A stretch of DNA of 64,000 bases from Pseudomonadota bacterium (GCA_041395565.1 JAWLAI010000007.1:62001-126000); one strand, 5' to 3'; counted from the first letter of the stretch, positions 39,009-48,515 are shown. Numbers and translations are program-made. The notes: generated by a model not told the origin, from the letters alone.

Positions 39009-39530
39009 TCAGGATTCGACGCCGAGCAGGGCGTCCATCCCCGCGTCGTGCAGGTCGCCGGCCGCTACCACGACCCGCCCGGGAATGAAGCGATGCCCCT
39101 GCATCAGGCAATAACCCAGCCATTTCTGCAGGAACCGGTTCATGCGCCACTTCTCGACCAGCGAGTAGCTGTGATACATGCGATGGTACAGCGCGTGGCG
39201 CCGGCCGCGGCGGCGGCCGCAGGAGATCACCTCCGCCACCTGGGCGTCGTGGTACATCCTGACCTGCATGTCCGGCGCGGGAAAGCGGCCGTCCCGGTCG
39301 GTGAACCAGTAGGTCAGGCGGAAGGTGGTGGTGAAACGGCAGCGCTCGATGACGCGCAGGTGCAGGTCGAGCACACCGTCGACCCGGGAGATGGTGTAGT
39401 CCGGCAGGTCGTCGATGTCCGGCACCAGGTTGCGTATGCGGATGTAGTTGCACTCATAGATTTCCATGAGCCCGGCGAAGTTCTTGGCCGGGATGCCATG
39501 GTGCTCGAAATGTCGCAACGTGCAGTACAT
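39009..39530 (-). CDS. DUF1249 family protein (YqiB-like)
   Basis: A 173-residue cytoplasmic protein of unknown function. The stretch LMEIYECNYIRIRNLVPDID, the paired VIERCRFTTTFRLTYWF, the MQVRMYHDAQVAEVISC segment and KWRMNRFLQKWLGYCLMQGH match the DUF1249/YqiB family. Family members usually begin near the LMEIYE segment, so an internal ATG may be the true start. It is divergent from glcD. Confidence 0.85.
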   Translation of the reverse strand: MYCTLRHFEHHGIPAKNFAGLMEIYECNYIRIRNLVPDIDDLPDYTISRVDGVLDLHLRVIERCRFTTTFRLTYWFTDRDGRFPAPDMQVRMYHDAQVAEVISCGRRRGRRHALYHRMYHSYSLVEKWRMNRFLQKWLGYCLMQGHRFIPGRVVVAAGDLHDAGMDALLGVES

Positions 39531-39625
39531 AGACAGATCATATCATGACGGAATTATTCTGCTGGACGTTGGCGGTGGCGTCCGGCACTGGTATTTGCAT
39601 CGCTATCGGCGATAATCTGTCTTAC

Positions 39626-39640
39626 TTGACGGACCGTCAA
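39626..39640. promoter_or_regulatory. Palindromic operator candidate upstream of glcD
   Basis: TTGACGGACCGTCAA is a perfect 7+1+7 palindrome 22 bases before the glcD start. The size and place suit a dimeric HTH regulator (for instance a GntR-type glycolate regulator), but no regulator gene lies nearby. The left half also resembles a -35 box. Confidence 0.4.
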
Positions 39641-39662
39641 CCGTTGACAACAACGAGCGGCC

Positions 39663-41114
39663 ATGCCTGAAGATATCGTTACCCAGCTGCGCACGCGGCT
39701 GCCGGCGCACTGCGTGCTGCACCGGGAAGAAGACCTGCGCCCCTACGAGTGCGACGCCCTGTCCGCCTACCGGCGGCTGCCGCTGGCCGTGGTCATCCCG
39801 GAGACGCTGGCACAGGTGCGCACGACGCTGGCGCTGTGCAGCGCGCAACGCGTGCCGGTGGTGGCGCGCGGCGCCGGCACCGGGCTGTCGGGCGGCGCCA
39901 TGCCGCTCGGCGACGGCATCCTGCTCAGTATGGCGCGTTTCAACCGCATCCTCGCCATCGACACCGCCAACCGCACTGCGCGCGTGCAGCCCGGCGTGAC
40001 CAACCTGTCGATCTCGAAGGCCGCCGCGCCTTACGGGCTGTACTACGCGCCCGACCCCTCCTCGCAGATCGCCTGCTCGATCGGCGGCAACGTCGCGGAG
40101 AACGCCGGCGGCGTGCACTGTTTGAAATACGGTCTCACGACGCACAACATCCTGGCATTGCAGGTCATCACCATCGATGGCGCAACGCTCGAGATCGGCG
40201 GCTCGGCGCTGGACAGCCCCGGCTACGACCTGCTCGCGCTGATGACCGGTTCGGAAGGACTGCTCGGCGTGATCACCGAGGTGACGGTCAGGCTGCTGCC
40301 GCAGCCGCGCGCCGCGCAGGTGGTGATGGCGGCATTCGACACCGTCGAGGCCGCCGCCGCCGCGGTCACCGCGACCATCGCCAGCGGCATCGTGCCGGCC
40401 GGGCTGGAGCTGCTGGACAATCCCGCCATCAGGGCGGTCGCGCGTTTCATCGACACCGGCTATCCGCCCGATGCCGGCGCCATCCTGCTGTGCGAGGTGG
40501 ACGGCGAGGCGGAGGACGTCAGCGAGCAGATCGATCGCGCCAGCCGGGTGTTCCGCGACGCCGGCTGCACCTCGCTCGCGGTATCGCGTGATGAAGCCGA
40601 GCGCCAGCGCTTCTGGGCCGGGCGCAAGGCGGCCTTCCCGGCCATGGGCCGGCTCTCGCCCGATTACTACTGCATGGACGGCACCATCCCGCGCCGGCAT
40701 CTGGCCGAGGTGCTGAACGGCATCGGCGCGCTGTCGCGCGAATACGGCCTGCAGATCTGCAACGTGTTCCACGCCGGCGACGGCAACCTGCACCCGCTGA
40801 TCCTGTACGATGCCAACCAGCCCGGGGAGCTGGAACGCACCGAGGAACTGGGCGGCAGGATCCTGGAGCTGTGCGTCGCCGTCGGCGGCACCATTACCGG
40901 CGAGCACGGCGTCGGGCTGGAGAAGATCAACCAGATGTGCGTCCAGTTCAACAGTCCCGAGCTGGCACAGTTTCATGCCGTCAAAGCCGCGTTCGACCCG
41001 GACGGCCTGCTCAATCCCGGCAAGGCCATACCGACCCTGCACCGCTGCGCGGAGTTCGGCGCCATGCACGTCCATCACGGACAGCTGCCGCATCCCGAGC
41101 TGGAACGGTTCTGA
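39663..41114 (+). CDS. glcD: Glycolate oxidase subunit GlcD (FAD-linked)
   Basis: Catalytic FAD subunit of glycolate dehydrogenase, which oxidises glycolate to glyoxylate. The 483-residue protein has the FAD_binding_4 region (VPVVARGAGTGLSGGAMPLG, DPSSQIACSIGGNVAENAGG) and the C-terminal FAD-oxidase domain (FHAGDGNLHPLILYD, GTITGEHGVGLEK). It begins glcDEF with short spacers. The glyoxylate product is the same metabolite released by the malyl-CoA lyase at 31947-32921. Confidence 0.95.
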   Translation: MPEDIVTQLRTRLPAHCVLHREEDLRPYECDALSAYRRLPLAVVIPETLAQVRTTLALCSAQRVPVVARGAGTGLSGGAMPLGDGILLSMARFNRILAIDTANRTARVQPGVTNLSISKAAAPYGLYYAPDPSSQIACSIGGNVAENAGGVHCLKYGLTTHNILALQVITIDGATLEIGGSALDSPGYDLLALMTGSEGLLGVITEVTVRLLPQPRAAQVVMAAFDTVEAAAAAVTATIASGIVPAGLELLDNPAIRAVARFIDTGYPPDAGAILLCEVDGEAEDVSEQIDRASRVFRDAGCTSLAVSRDEAERQRFWAGRKAAFPAMGRLSPDYYCMDGTIPRRHLAEVLNGIGALSREYGLQICNVFHAGDGNLHPLILYDANQPGELERTEELGGRILELCVAVGGTITGEHGVGLEKINQMCVQFNSPELAQFHAVKAAFDPDGLLNPGKAIPTLHRCAEFGAMHVHHGQLPHPELERF

Positions 41115-41124
41115 TTCTGACCGC

Positions 41125-42177
41125 ATGACGGACGCCAGCGCCATCCAGGAACAGATCCGCGCCGCCGCGGAAACCGGCACCGCGCACGTCATCCGCGGCG
41201 GCGGCAGCAAGCCGCTGCTCGGCCGTGCCGTCGCCGGCGAGCCGCTGGACATCGCCGGCTACCGCGGCATCATCGACTATGCGCCCGCGGAACTGGTCGT
41301 CTCCGCGCGCGCCGGCACGCCGCTGGCGGACGTCGAGGCCACGCTCGCGGACCAGGGCCAGATGCTCGCCTTCGAACCGCCCCACCTCGGCAGCGGTGCG
41401 ACGCTCGGCGGCACCATCGCCTGCGGCCTGTCCGGACCGCGGCGCCCGTACACGGGCGCCGCGCGCGACTTCGTGCTGGGTGTGAACTGCGTGAACGGCA
41501 AGGGTGACTACCTGCGCTTCGGCGGCCGGGTCATGAAGAACGTCGCCGGCTACGACCTCTCACGCCTGCTGACCGGTTCGCACGGCACCCTGGCGGTACT
41601 GCTCGACATCCATCTCAAGGTGCTGCCGCGGCCGGAAACGGAGCTCACCCTGCTGCAGCCGTGCACGGCCGCGGATGCGATCGAACGCTGCAACCGCTGG
41701 GCGGGACAGCCGCTGCCGCTGAGCGGCGCCTGCCACTTCGACCATCAGCTGCTGTTGCGGCTGTCCGGCTATGCCCGTGGCGTGGAGGCCGCGGCGCACC
41801 GGCTCGGCGGCGAACGGCTCGACGACAGCAGCCGCTTCTGGGAGCACCTGCGTGAGCAGCGCCTGCCGTTCTTCGACAATGCCCGGCCATTGTGGCGCGT
41901 GGCGGTGGCGCCGGCCACGCCGCCGCTGGCGATCGCGGGCGAATGGCTCATGGACTGGGGCGGTGCGCAGCGCTGGCTGCTCACCGACGCACCGGCCGCG
42001 TCGGTGCAGGCCGCGGCACGGGCAGCCGGCGGCCACGCGACCCTGTGGCGCGGCGGCACGGACGCGGAATGGCTGCAGCCGCTGCCACCTGCACTGCTGG
42101 CACTGCAGCGGCGGCTGAAGCAGGCCTTCGACCCGGCCGGCATCCTCAACCCGGGCCGCCTGTACCACGCCCTCTGA
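41125..42177 (+). CDS. glcE: Glycolate oxidase FAD-binding subunit GlcE
   Basis: Second FAD-binding subunit of glycolate dehydrogenase. The 350-residue protein starts MTDASAIQEQIRAAAETGTA and shows RGGGSKPLLG, PPHLGSGATLGGTIACGLSG and FGGRVMKNVAGYDLSRL. ATG 41125 is 10 bases after the glcD stop. A longer upstream frame overlaps glcD and is rejected. Ends NPGRLYHAL as in the family. Confidence 0.94.
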   Translation: MTDASAIQEQIRAAAETGTAHVIRGGGSKPLLGRAVAGEPLDIAGYRGIIDYAPAELVVSARAGTPLADVEATLADQGQMLAFEPPHLGSGATLGGTIACGLSGPRRPYTGAARDFVLGVNCVNGKGDYLRFGGRVMKNVAGYDLSRLLTGSHGTLAVLLDIHLKVLPRPETELTLLQPCTAADAIERCNRWAGQPLPLSGACHFDHQLLLRLSGYARGVEAAAHRLGGERLDDSSRFWEHLREQRLPFFDNARPLWRVAVAPATPPLAIAGEWLMDWGGAQRWLLTDAPAASVQAAARAAGGHATLWRGGTDAEWLQPLPPALLALQRRLKQAFDPAGILNPGRLYHAL

Positions 42178-42190
42178 CACGGAACCCGCC

Positions 42191-43422
42191 ATGCAGACCG
42201 CACTGCCCGAAAGCCTGCTCGCCACCCGCGCCGGACGCGAGGCCGACGAGATCCTGCGCAATTGCGTGCACTGCGGCTTCTGCAACGCCACCTGCCCGAC
42301 CTACCAGCTCACCGGCGACGAACTCGACGGGCCGCGCGGACGCATCTATCTCATCAAGCAGGTACTGGAAGGCCGTCCGCCCGGCGCGCAGACACGCCTG
42401 CACCTGGACCGCTGCCTGACCTGCCGCGCCTGCGAGACCACCTGCCCGTCCGGCGTCGACTACCACCGGCTGCTCGACACCGGCCGCGCCCTGACCGCGC
42501 AGGCGCTGCCGCGCGCGCCCGTACAGCGCGTGCTGCGCCTGCTCCTGCGCCGGCTGCTGACCCGGCCGCGGCTGTTCGGCGCGCTGCTGCGTGGCGGTCA
42601 GGCGCTGCGCCCGCTGCTGCCGCGCCCCTGCGCGTCCGGATACCCGCACACCGCACGCTACCGCCCCAGGCCGCCGGCGCAGCACGCACACGCACCATGC
42701 TGCTGCTGGATGGCTGCGTGCAGCCGGCGCTGGCGCCGCAGATCAACCATGCCGCGCGCGCCGTGCTCGGGGCGCTCGGCATCGACCTGGTCAGCGCCCG
42801 TGCGGCCGGCTGCTGCGGCGCGCTCAGCCACCACCTCGACGCCCAGGCCGAGGCGCAGGATTTCATGCGCCGCAACATCGATGCCTGGTGGCCGCATATC
42901 GAGGCCGGTGCCGAGGCCATCGTGATCACCGCCAGCGGCTGCGCCCCGATGGTCAAGGACTACGGCCAGCTGCTGGCGGACGACCCGGCATACGCCGCAC
43001 GGGCCGGCCGCGTGAGCGCGCTCGCGCGCGATCTCGGCGAGGTGATCGCCGCCGAACAGCCGGACGCCGTGCTCGCGCGCGCGCGCGCGACACGCATCGC
43101 CTTTCACTCGCCCTGCACCCTGCAGCACGGCCAGCGCCTCGGCGGCGTGGTCGAGAACCTGCTCGAACGGCTCGGCTATACGCTCGTGCCGGTCGCCGAC
43201 GGCCACCTGTGCTGCGGCTCGGCCGGCACCTACTCGCTGCTGCAGCCCGCCCTGGCAGCCCGGCTGCGCGCCAACAAGCTGGCCGCCCTGCAGCAGGACG
43301 CACCGACGCTGATCGCGACCGCGAACATCGGCTGCCACCAGCACCTGGCCGGGCACGCCGCCGTTCCGGTCGTGCACTGGATCGAACTCCTCTCCAACCT
43401 GCTACCCGGAGCAAAGCCATGA
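42191..43422 (+). pseudogene. glcF: Glycolate oxidase iron-sulfur subunit GlcF, interrupted by a frameshift
   Basis: Membrane-peripheral [4Fe-4S] subunit that passes electrons to quinone. From ATG 42191 the frame carries both cluster motifs, CVHCGFCNATCP and CLTCRACETTCP, and runs to about 42690. From there the family sequence continues in another frame: MLLLDGCVQPALAP, GCCGALSHHLDAQAEA, FHSPCTLQHGQRLGG, CCGSAGTYSLLQP, up to the stop at 43422. One base appears missing near 42690-42697 (GCACACGC-ACCATG). The repaired product would be about 410 residues. It is translationally coupled to the next gene. Confidence 0.85.
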
Positions 43423-44234
43423 CTGCCCCCGTACTGCCCCTCCTGGTCGAACCCGACGCGCTGGAGCAATCATTGGGTACCGAGAATCTCCTCGTTGTCG
43501 ACCTGAGCAAGGCCGAGACCTACGCCCGGCTCCATATCCCGGGTGCCGTACACCTCGACTACCCGCAGATCATCGCCGCGCGCCGGCCGGTGATGGGACT
43601 GCTGCCGGATGACACGGCCCTGGAGCGGCTGTTCTCCGCCATCGGCATCGACAACGACACCCACGTCGTGGCCTACGACGACGAGGGCGGCGGGCGTGCC
43701 AGCCGCCTGCTGTGGACGCTGGCCGCGGCCGGCCACGCGCGCTACTCGCTGCTCAACGGCGGCCTGCACTCCTGGGCCAACGAGGGCCATCCGCTCGATG
43801 CGCAACGCGTCACGCCGGTGGCGAAATCCTTCACGGTACGGCGCGATCCCGACCCGGTCGCCACGCGCGAGCACATCCGCGCGCATCTCGGCGACAGCGC
43901 GGTTTGCCTGCTGGACGTGCGCACGCCGGAGGAGTTCAGCGGCGTGAAGCGTTTCGCCGAGCATGGCGGACACATCCCCGGCGCCGTCAACATGGACTGG
44001 ACTCTGGCCATCGACAGCGCACGCAACCTGCGGTTCAAGCCGGACGCGGAACTGCGCGCGCTGCTGTCAGGCATCGGCGCGACCCCGGAGCGCGAGGTCA
44101 TCACCTATTGCCAGACCCATCACCGTTCGGCGCATACCTGGCTGGTACTGAAATACCTCGGCTACCCGCACGCGCGGGGCTACCCGGGTTCATGGTCGGA
44201 CTGGGGCAACGACCCCGCCATGCCGGTGGAGTAA
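43419..44234 (+). CDS. Rhodanese-domain sulfurtransferase (SseA-like)
   Basis: Two-domain sulfurtransferase of thiosulfate or 3-mercaptopyruvate type, 271 residues. Domain 1 (about 8-125) is non-catalytic; domain 2 (about 150-268) has the active loop CQTHHRSAHT. The loop CQTHHRS resembles thiosulfate-type rhodaneses more than the CGSGVT(A) loop of SseA, so 3-mercaptopyruvate specificity is unlikely. ATG at 43419 overlaps the glcF stop as ATGA, placing it in the glc operon. Confidence 0.9.
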   Translation: MTAPVLPLLVEPDALEQSLGTENLLVVDLSKAETYARLHIPGAVHLDYPQIIAARRPVMGLLPDDTALERLFSAIGIDNDTHVVAYDDEGGGRASRLLWTLAAAGHARYSLLNGGLHSWANEGHPLDAQRVTPVAKSFTVRRDPDPVATREHIRAHLGDSAVCLLDVRTPEEFSGVKRFAEHGGHIPGAVNMDWTLAIDSARNLRFKPDAELRALLSGIGATPEREVITYCQTHHRSAHTWLVLKYLGYPHARGYPGSWSDWGNDPAMPVE

Positions 44235-44323
44235 CGCGATTGCCGGCGGGCCGTTTGGCACAGGCGCGCCGTGCAGGCGCGAACGATACGGGCACGCTGC
44301 CCGGTCGCGGACGCAGTCCGCGG

Positions 44324-44866
44324 CTACTTGAACAGATATTCCCGGTAGTACTTCAGCTCGCGGATGGAATCGCGCGTGTCGTCCAGCGCCAGGTGCGAGC
44401 TTTCCTTCTTGAAACCCTTGGCGATGTTCGGCGACCAGCGCAGCGCCAGTTCCTTGATGGTACTGACATCGAGGTTGCGGTAGTGGAAATAGCGCTCCAG
44501 CTCCGGCATGCAGCGCGCGAGGAAGCGCCGGTCCTGGCAGATGCTGTTGCCGCACATGGGCGAGGTGTTCGGCGGCACGTGTTCGGACAGGAACGCGAGG
44601 GTCTGCTGCTCGGCCACCAGCTCGTCCAGGGTGCTGGTGCGCACGCGCTCGGTCAGGCCGGACAGGCCGTGCTGGCGCGTGTTCCATTCGTCCATGGCCG
44701 CCAGCACCGCATCCGGCTGGTGGATCGCCAGTACCGGACCTTCGGCGATGATGGTGAGCTGGCTGTCGGTGATGATGGTGGCGATCTCGATGATCCGGTC
44801 GCTGGTGGTATCCAGGCCGGTCATTTCCAGATCGATCCAGATCAGGTTGTTCGCATCTTGCGCCAT
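44324..44866 (-). CDS. orn: Oligoribonuclease
   Basis: DEDDh 3'-5' exonuclease that degrades di- and short oligoribonucleotides, including pGpG. The 180-residue protein shows LIWIDLEMTGLD (first DE pair), CGNSICQDRRFL, and HLALDDTRDSI with the final Asp and the catalytic His. It is divergent from the M48 peptidase gene. Near-invariant in gammaproteobacteria; often next to rsgA, which lies 2 kb away here. Confidence 0.96.
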   Translation of the reverse strand: MAQDANNLIWIDLEMTGLDTTSDRIIEIATIITDSQLTIIAEGPVLAIHQPDAVLAAMDEWNTRQHGLSGLTERVRTSTLDELVAEQQTLAFLSEHVPPNTSPMCGNSICQDRRFLARCMPELERYFHYRNLDVSTIKELALRWSPNIAKGFKKESSHLALDDTRDSIRELKYYREYLFK

Positions 44867-44952
44867 GCCGCATCCTTTGAAAAATTATGGTTGAGTCACA
44901 TTGTAGCAGACGCTACCCTGCCGGCAGGCAACCCGTATAGCGCAATATCGTC

Positions 44953-46200
44953 ATGAATTCATTCACCTATCTATTCCTGGCCGCGCTGGCCGTTTCGGTC
45001 CTGCTGCGGCTGTGGCTGGCCTGGCGGCAGCTGGCGCATGTCGGCAGCCACCGCGCGCAGGTCCCGGCATCGTTCGCCGACCGCATCGCGCTGGCCGATC
45101 ACCACAAGGCCGCGGATTACACCCGGGTGAACACCCGCATCGGCATGCTCGCCCTGCTCTGGGAGGCGCTGATCCTGCTGGGCTGGACCCTCGGCGGCGG
45201 CCTGGAATGGCTCGACGGCAGCTGGCGCGGCCTCGACCTGGCGCCGGTATGGACCGGCACCGCCGTGATCCTCAGCAGCATCGTCATCGGCTCGGCCCTG
45301 GACCTGCCATTCGCCATCTACCACACCTTCGTGGTGGAGGCGCGCTTCGGCTTCAACCGGTCCACGCCCGCGCTCTTCATCGCCGACCTGCTCAAGCAGA
45401 CGCTGCTGCTCGCCGCCATCGGCACGCCGCTCGTCGCGCTCGCGCTGTGGATCATGACGGCCGCCGGAACGCTCTGGTGGCTGTACGTGTGGGTGGTGTG
45501 GATGGCCTTCACCCTGTTCATGTTCTGGGCCTGGCCGACGGTGATCGCGCCGCTGTTCAACAAGTTCACGCCGCTGGACGACGCCGGCCTGAAGGCGCGC
45601 ATCCAGGCGCTGATGGACAAGTGCGGGTTCCGCAGCAACGGTATCTTCGTCATGGACGGCTCGCGCCGCTCCGGGCACGGCAACGCCTACTTCACCGGCT
45701 TCGGCAACAACAAGCGTATCGTGTTCTACGACACCCTGCTGGAATCGCTGGAACCCGCCGAGATCGAGGCGGTACTGGCGCACGAGCTCGGGCACTTCCG
45801 GCTCAAGCACATCCAGAAGCGTCTGCTCTCGACCATGGCGCTGAGCCTGGCGGGACTGGCGCTGCTCGGCGCTCTGGCACAGCAGGACTGGTTCTATGCC
45901 GGCCTCGGCGTGAGCCGGCCCTCGGCCTGGATGGCACTGCTGCTGTTCATGCTGGTGCTGCCGGTGTTCAGCTTCATCCTGCAGCCGCTGCTCTCGCGCC
46001 TGTCGCGCAAGCACGAATTCGAGGCCGACGCCTATGCCGTGGCACAGTCCAGCGGCAGGGACCTGGTCCATGCGCTGGTGAAGATGTACCGCGAGAACGC
46101 CAGCACCCTCACCCCCGACCCGCTGTATTCCGCGTGGCACGATTCGCACCCGCCCGCCCCGGTGCGGATAGCGCGGATATACGCTAATATCAAGGCATAA
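44953..46200 (+). CDS. M48 family membrane metallopeptidase (CAAX-protease-1-like)
   Basis: Ste24-type zinc protease of 415 residues with an N-terminal helix (about 3-18), further membrane helices (about 58-78, 100-120, 145-200) and two late helices (about 290-345). The catalytic motif is HELGHFRLKH, with the second ligand region KHEFEADAYAVA. The bacterial substrate is unknown; a role in membrane protein quality control is plausible. Followed by a small cytochrome c gene 20 bases on. Confidence 0.92.
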   Translation: MNSFTYLFLAALAVSVLLRLWLAWRQLAHVGSHRAQVPASFADRIALADHHKAADYTRVNTRIGMLALLWEALILLGWTLGGGLEWLDGSWRGLDLAPVWTGTAVILSSIVIGSALDLPFAIYHTFVVEARFGFNRSTPALFIADLLKQTLLLAAIGTPLVALALWIMTAAGTLWWLYVWVVWMAFTLFMFWAWPTVIAPLFNKFTPLDDAGLKARIQALMDKCGFRSNGIFVMDGSRRSGHGNAYFTGFGNNKRIVFYDTLLESLEPAEIEAVLAHELGHFRLKHIQKRLLSTMALSLAGLALLGALAQQDWFYAGLGVSRPSAWMALLLFMLVLPVFSFILQPLLSRLSRKHEFEADAYAVAQSSGRDLVHALVKMYRENASTLTPDPLYSAWHDSHPPAPVRIARIYANIKA

Positions 46201-46220
46201 CGCACCCTAAGGAGTCACCC

Positions 46221-46502
46221 ATGAATTACCGGTCATCCCTGGTCCTGGCGGCCGTGCTTGCCGGCGCCACCCCTCTGGCGTCGGCCGCGGATATCAACCG
46301 TGGCCAGGAGCTGCAGCAGGAAAACTGCATGAACTGTCACGACGACGGCGTCTACACGCGTGACAACCGCAAGATCGGTTCGCTGTCCGCACTGGAAACC
46401 CAGGTGCGGCGCTGCGAGCTGACGCTCGGGCTGCAGTGGTTCGACGAGGATGTCGCGGACGTGGTCGCCTATCTCAACGACGCCTTCTACAAGTTCAAGT
46501 AG
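46221..46502 (+). CDS. Small periplasmic cytochrome c
   Basis: A 93-residue protein with a signal peptide (about 1-22, ending LASAAD) and one haem motif CMNCHDD (CxxCH). The mature part is about 71 residues. A later Cys in VRRCELTLGLQWFDEDVADVVAYLND and the absence of an obvious Met ligand near the end make axial ligation unclear. It sits between the M48 peptidase and phhB on one strand. The electron partner is unknown. Confidence 0.88.
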   Translation: MNYRSSLVLAAVLAGATPLASAADINRGQELQQENCMNCHDDGVYTRDNRKIGSLSALETQVRRCELTLGLQWFDEDVADVVAYLNDAFYKFK

Positions 46503-46505
46503 GCC

Positions 46506-46856
46506 ATGCCCGGCCCGGCCTTGCACGAGCGACACTGCCGGCCCTGCGCGCGGGGCACGCAGCCGCTGGACCGGGCGCAGGCCGGGGCGCTGCTCGCCGC
46601 GCTGCATCCCGACTGGACGCTGTCCACCGACGGCCGCGCGCTCAGCCGCGATTACGGATTCGGCAACTATTACCAGACCATGGCCTTCGTGAACGCCGTG
46701 GCCTGGATCGCCCACAGCGAGGATCATCATCCCGACCTTGAGGTCGGCTACAAGCACTGCCACGTGCGCTACAGCACGCACATGATCGGGGGCCTGTCCG
46801 AGAACGACTTCATCTGCGCCGCCCGCATCGACGCCCTGCTCCCGGCCGCGGCCTGA
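46506..46856 (+). CDS. phhB: 4a-hydroxytetrahydrobiopterin dehydratase
   Basis: Pterin-4a-carbinolamine dehydratase, which recycles the pterin cofactor of aromatic amino acid hydroxylases. The 116-residue protein has the family motif DHHPDLEVGYKHCHVRYSTH with the catalytic His residues. It starts 4 bases after the cytochrome c stop. No phenylalanine hydroxylase is in the window, and many bacteria carry this gene without one. Confidence 0.93.
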   Translation: MPGPALHERHCRPCARGTQPLDRAQAGALLAALHPDWTLSTDGRALSRDYGFGNYYQTMAFVNAVAWIAHSEDHHPDLEVGYKHCHVRYSTHMIGGLSENDFICAARIDALLPAAA

Positions 46857-46864
46857 CCGTCCGT

Positions 46865-47806
46865 ATGTCGTCCCGGCCGCCGCAACCGTCCGTCACCGCC
46901 CCACCCGACAGCCATACCGACAACCAGCCGCGCAGCGGTCTGGTGATCGTCAACTACGGCAAGAGCCTGCTGGTCGAGGCTGAGCACGGCGCCCTGGTCG
47001 CCTGTGTCTGGCGGCGCACCATCGACACGCCGGTGTGCGGCGACCGCGTGCAATGGCTGCCGAGCGGAATGGATGAAGGCGTGGTCGAGGCCGTTGCGGA
47101 ACGGCGCAGCCTGCTGACGCGCGCCGCGGGCAACAGCCGGCAGAAACCGCTGGCGGCCAACATCGACCAGGTGGTCATCGAGGCCGCGACCGAGCCCGCA
47201 CTCGACAGTTTCCTGATCGACAAGTACACCGTTGCCGCGGAACTTGCCGGCGCGACGCCGCTCATCGTGATCAACAAGGCCGACCTGCTGGGGGCTGCAG
47301 CGCGGCACGAGATCGACGCGTTGCTGGACGAGTACCGCGCCATCGGTTACCGCTGCCTGTTCACCAGCGCGAAGTACGACACCGGTATCGACGCCTTCCG
47401 CGCAGCACTCGCCGACCGCACCAGCATCCTGGTCGGCCAATCGGGTGTGGGCAAGTCCTCGCTCATCAAGTGCCTGCAGCCGGAACTCGAGATCGCCACC
47501 GGCCGGCTCTCCGCCGCCTCCGGTCAGGGCAAGCACACCACCACCGCCACCACGCTCTACCACCTCCCCGGCGGCGGCGCCCTGATCGACTCGCCCGGCG
47601 TGCGCGACTTCCACCTCGGCAGCGTGGAACCGGCGGCGCTCGCCCGCGGTTTCCGCGAATTCCTGCCCTGCCTCGGCCACTGCCGCTTCAGCGATTGCCT
47701 GCACCGGGGCGAACCGGACTGTGCCGTCGCCGCCGCGCTGGCGCGCGGTGCGATCGGCGCACGGCGCATGGAGAGCTACCGGCGGCTGCTCGCATTGTAC
47801 ATGTAG
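46865..47806 (+). CDS. rsgA: Ribosome small-subunit GTPase RsgA
   Basis: Circularly permuted GTPase that acts late in 30S assembly. The 313-residue protein has an OB fold at the N-terminus, G4 NKADL before G1 GQSGVGKSSLIK, G3 DSPGVRDF, and a C-terminal zinc motif (CLGHCRFSDCLHRGEPDC). The G4-G1-G3 order is diagnostic. Last gene of the M48-cytochrome-phhB-rsgA run. The stretch 47807-48035 downstream holds no gene. Confidence 0.96.
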   Translation: MSSRPPQPSVTAPPDSHTDNQPRSGLVIVNYGKSLLVEAEHGALVACVWRRTIDTPVCGDRVQWLPSGMDEGVVEAVAERRSLLTRAAGNSRQKPLAANIDQVVIEAATEPALDSFLIDKYTVAAELAGATPLIVINKADLLGAAARHEIDALLDEYRAIGYRCLFTSAKYDTGIDAFRAALADRTSILVGQSGVGKSSLIKCLQPELEIATGRLSAASGQGKHTTTATTLYHLPGGGALIDSPGVRDFHLGSVEPAALARGFREFLPCLGHCRFSDCLHRGEPDCAVAAALARGAIGARRMESYRRLLALYM

Positions 47807-48035
47807 GTTACGGAAGTCGCGCGCAGTGATGTGGAGAGCGCAGAATTACGCCGAGAATCAAGATCGGCGCGCGCAGGCGGGCATGCAGCCGTGTGCGTGC
47901 AGATACCAATCTATCAGCGCCGCACTGCGCATTTGCCGTGTTCCCGCCACTGCGGGCGCGAGGTGCAGCGTCGATACGGCGTTACCGATCTGTCCAGGCC
48001 TCGAACTAGCCCGGACCGGCATGGCATTCAGCAAC

Positions 48036-48070
48036 AAAACGGGCCGGATACGGTGAATGCATCCGGCCCG
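48036..48070 (-). terminator. Rho-independent terminator of the lipoprotein gene
   Basis: On the minus strand CGGGCCGGAT (48070-48061) pairs perfectly with ATCCGGCCCG (48049-48040) around an 11-base loop, followed by TTTTGTTG. It lies 23 bases after the stop of the gene at 48093-48515. Confidence 0.8.
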
Positions 48071-48092
48071 CTGCTACGCTCAGGCGGCCCGC

Positions 48093-48515
48093 TCAGTCCT
48101 GCTTGACATCGCCCTGCTGTTGCACGGGCGCTTCTTCCGCCTCGCGCACGGGGATCGGGATGACGACGTTGCCCTGATAGGTTCTGTGCTTGTCCGTGAT
48201 CGAATCCGTGATCCCCAGGTCCCAGAAGATGACGCTCGCCGCCATCTTCCCACCTTCGATCTCGCTGCGTATGGAGCCCGTGACCGTTCTCCCGTCCGCC
48301 GTCGTGCAGTCGTAAACCAGGGCATCGTCCGAGCGCCGGATCATGATGTTGGTCGATGGAATATCCGCAGGCCATACCCCGCGCTTGTTCCTGAAGTTGC
48401 ATTTGCCCGCGGAGCCGTCGGAGAAGCTGACTGCCAGTGGGATGTAGGGGTCGTTGACGATGGTGGCACAGCCACTGAGCGCAAGCATTGCCGTGAGTAC
48501 GTAAACACGTTTCAT
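48093..48515 (-). CDS. Lipoprotein of unknown function
   Basis: A 140-residue protein with a lipoprotein signal (MLALSGCATIV; lipid Cys about residue 16). The mature part has a Cys pair candidate (GKCNFRN and YDCTTADG) and a beta-rich middle, then an acidic tail EAEEAPVQQQGDVKQD. The GCATI start and the domain with NFRNKRGVW resemble small lipoproteins that carry peptidase-regulatory-like or PEGA-like folds, but I do not assign a family. It is a single-gene unit with its own terminator. Confidence 0.8.
   Translation of the reverse strand: MKRVYVLTAMLALSGCATIVNDPYIPLAVSFSDGSAGKCNFRNKRGVWPADIPSTNIMIRRSDDALVYDCTTADGRTVTGSIRSEIEGGKMAASVIFWDLGITDSITDKHRTYQGNVVIPIPVREAEEAPVQQQGDVKQD

Noticed and set aside
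47820..48035. Possible small gene between rsgA and the lipoprotein terminator
   Set aside because: No start with a ribosome site and no conserved sequence; composition looks non-coding.
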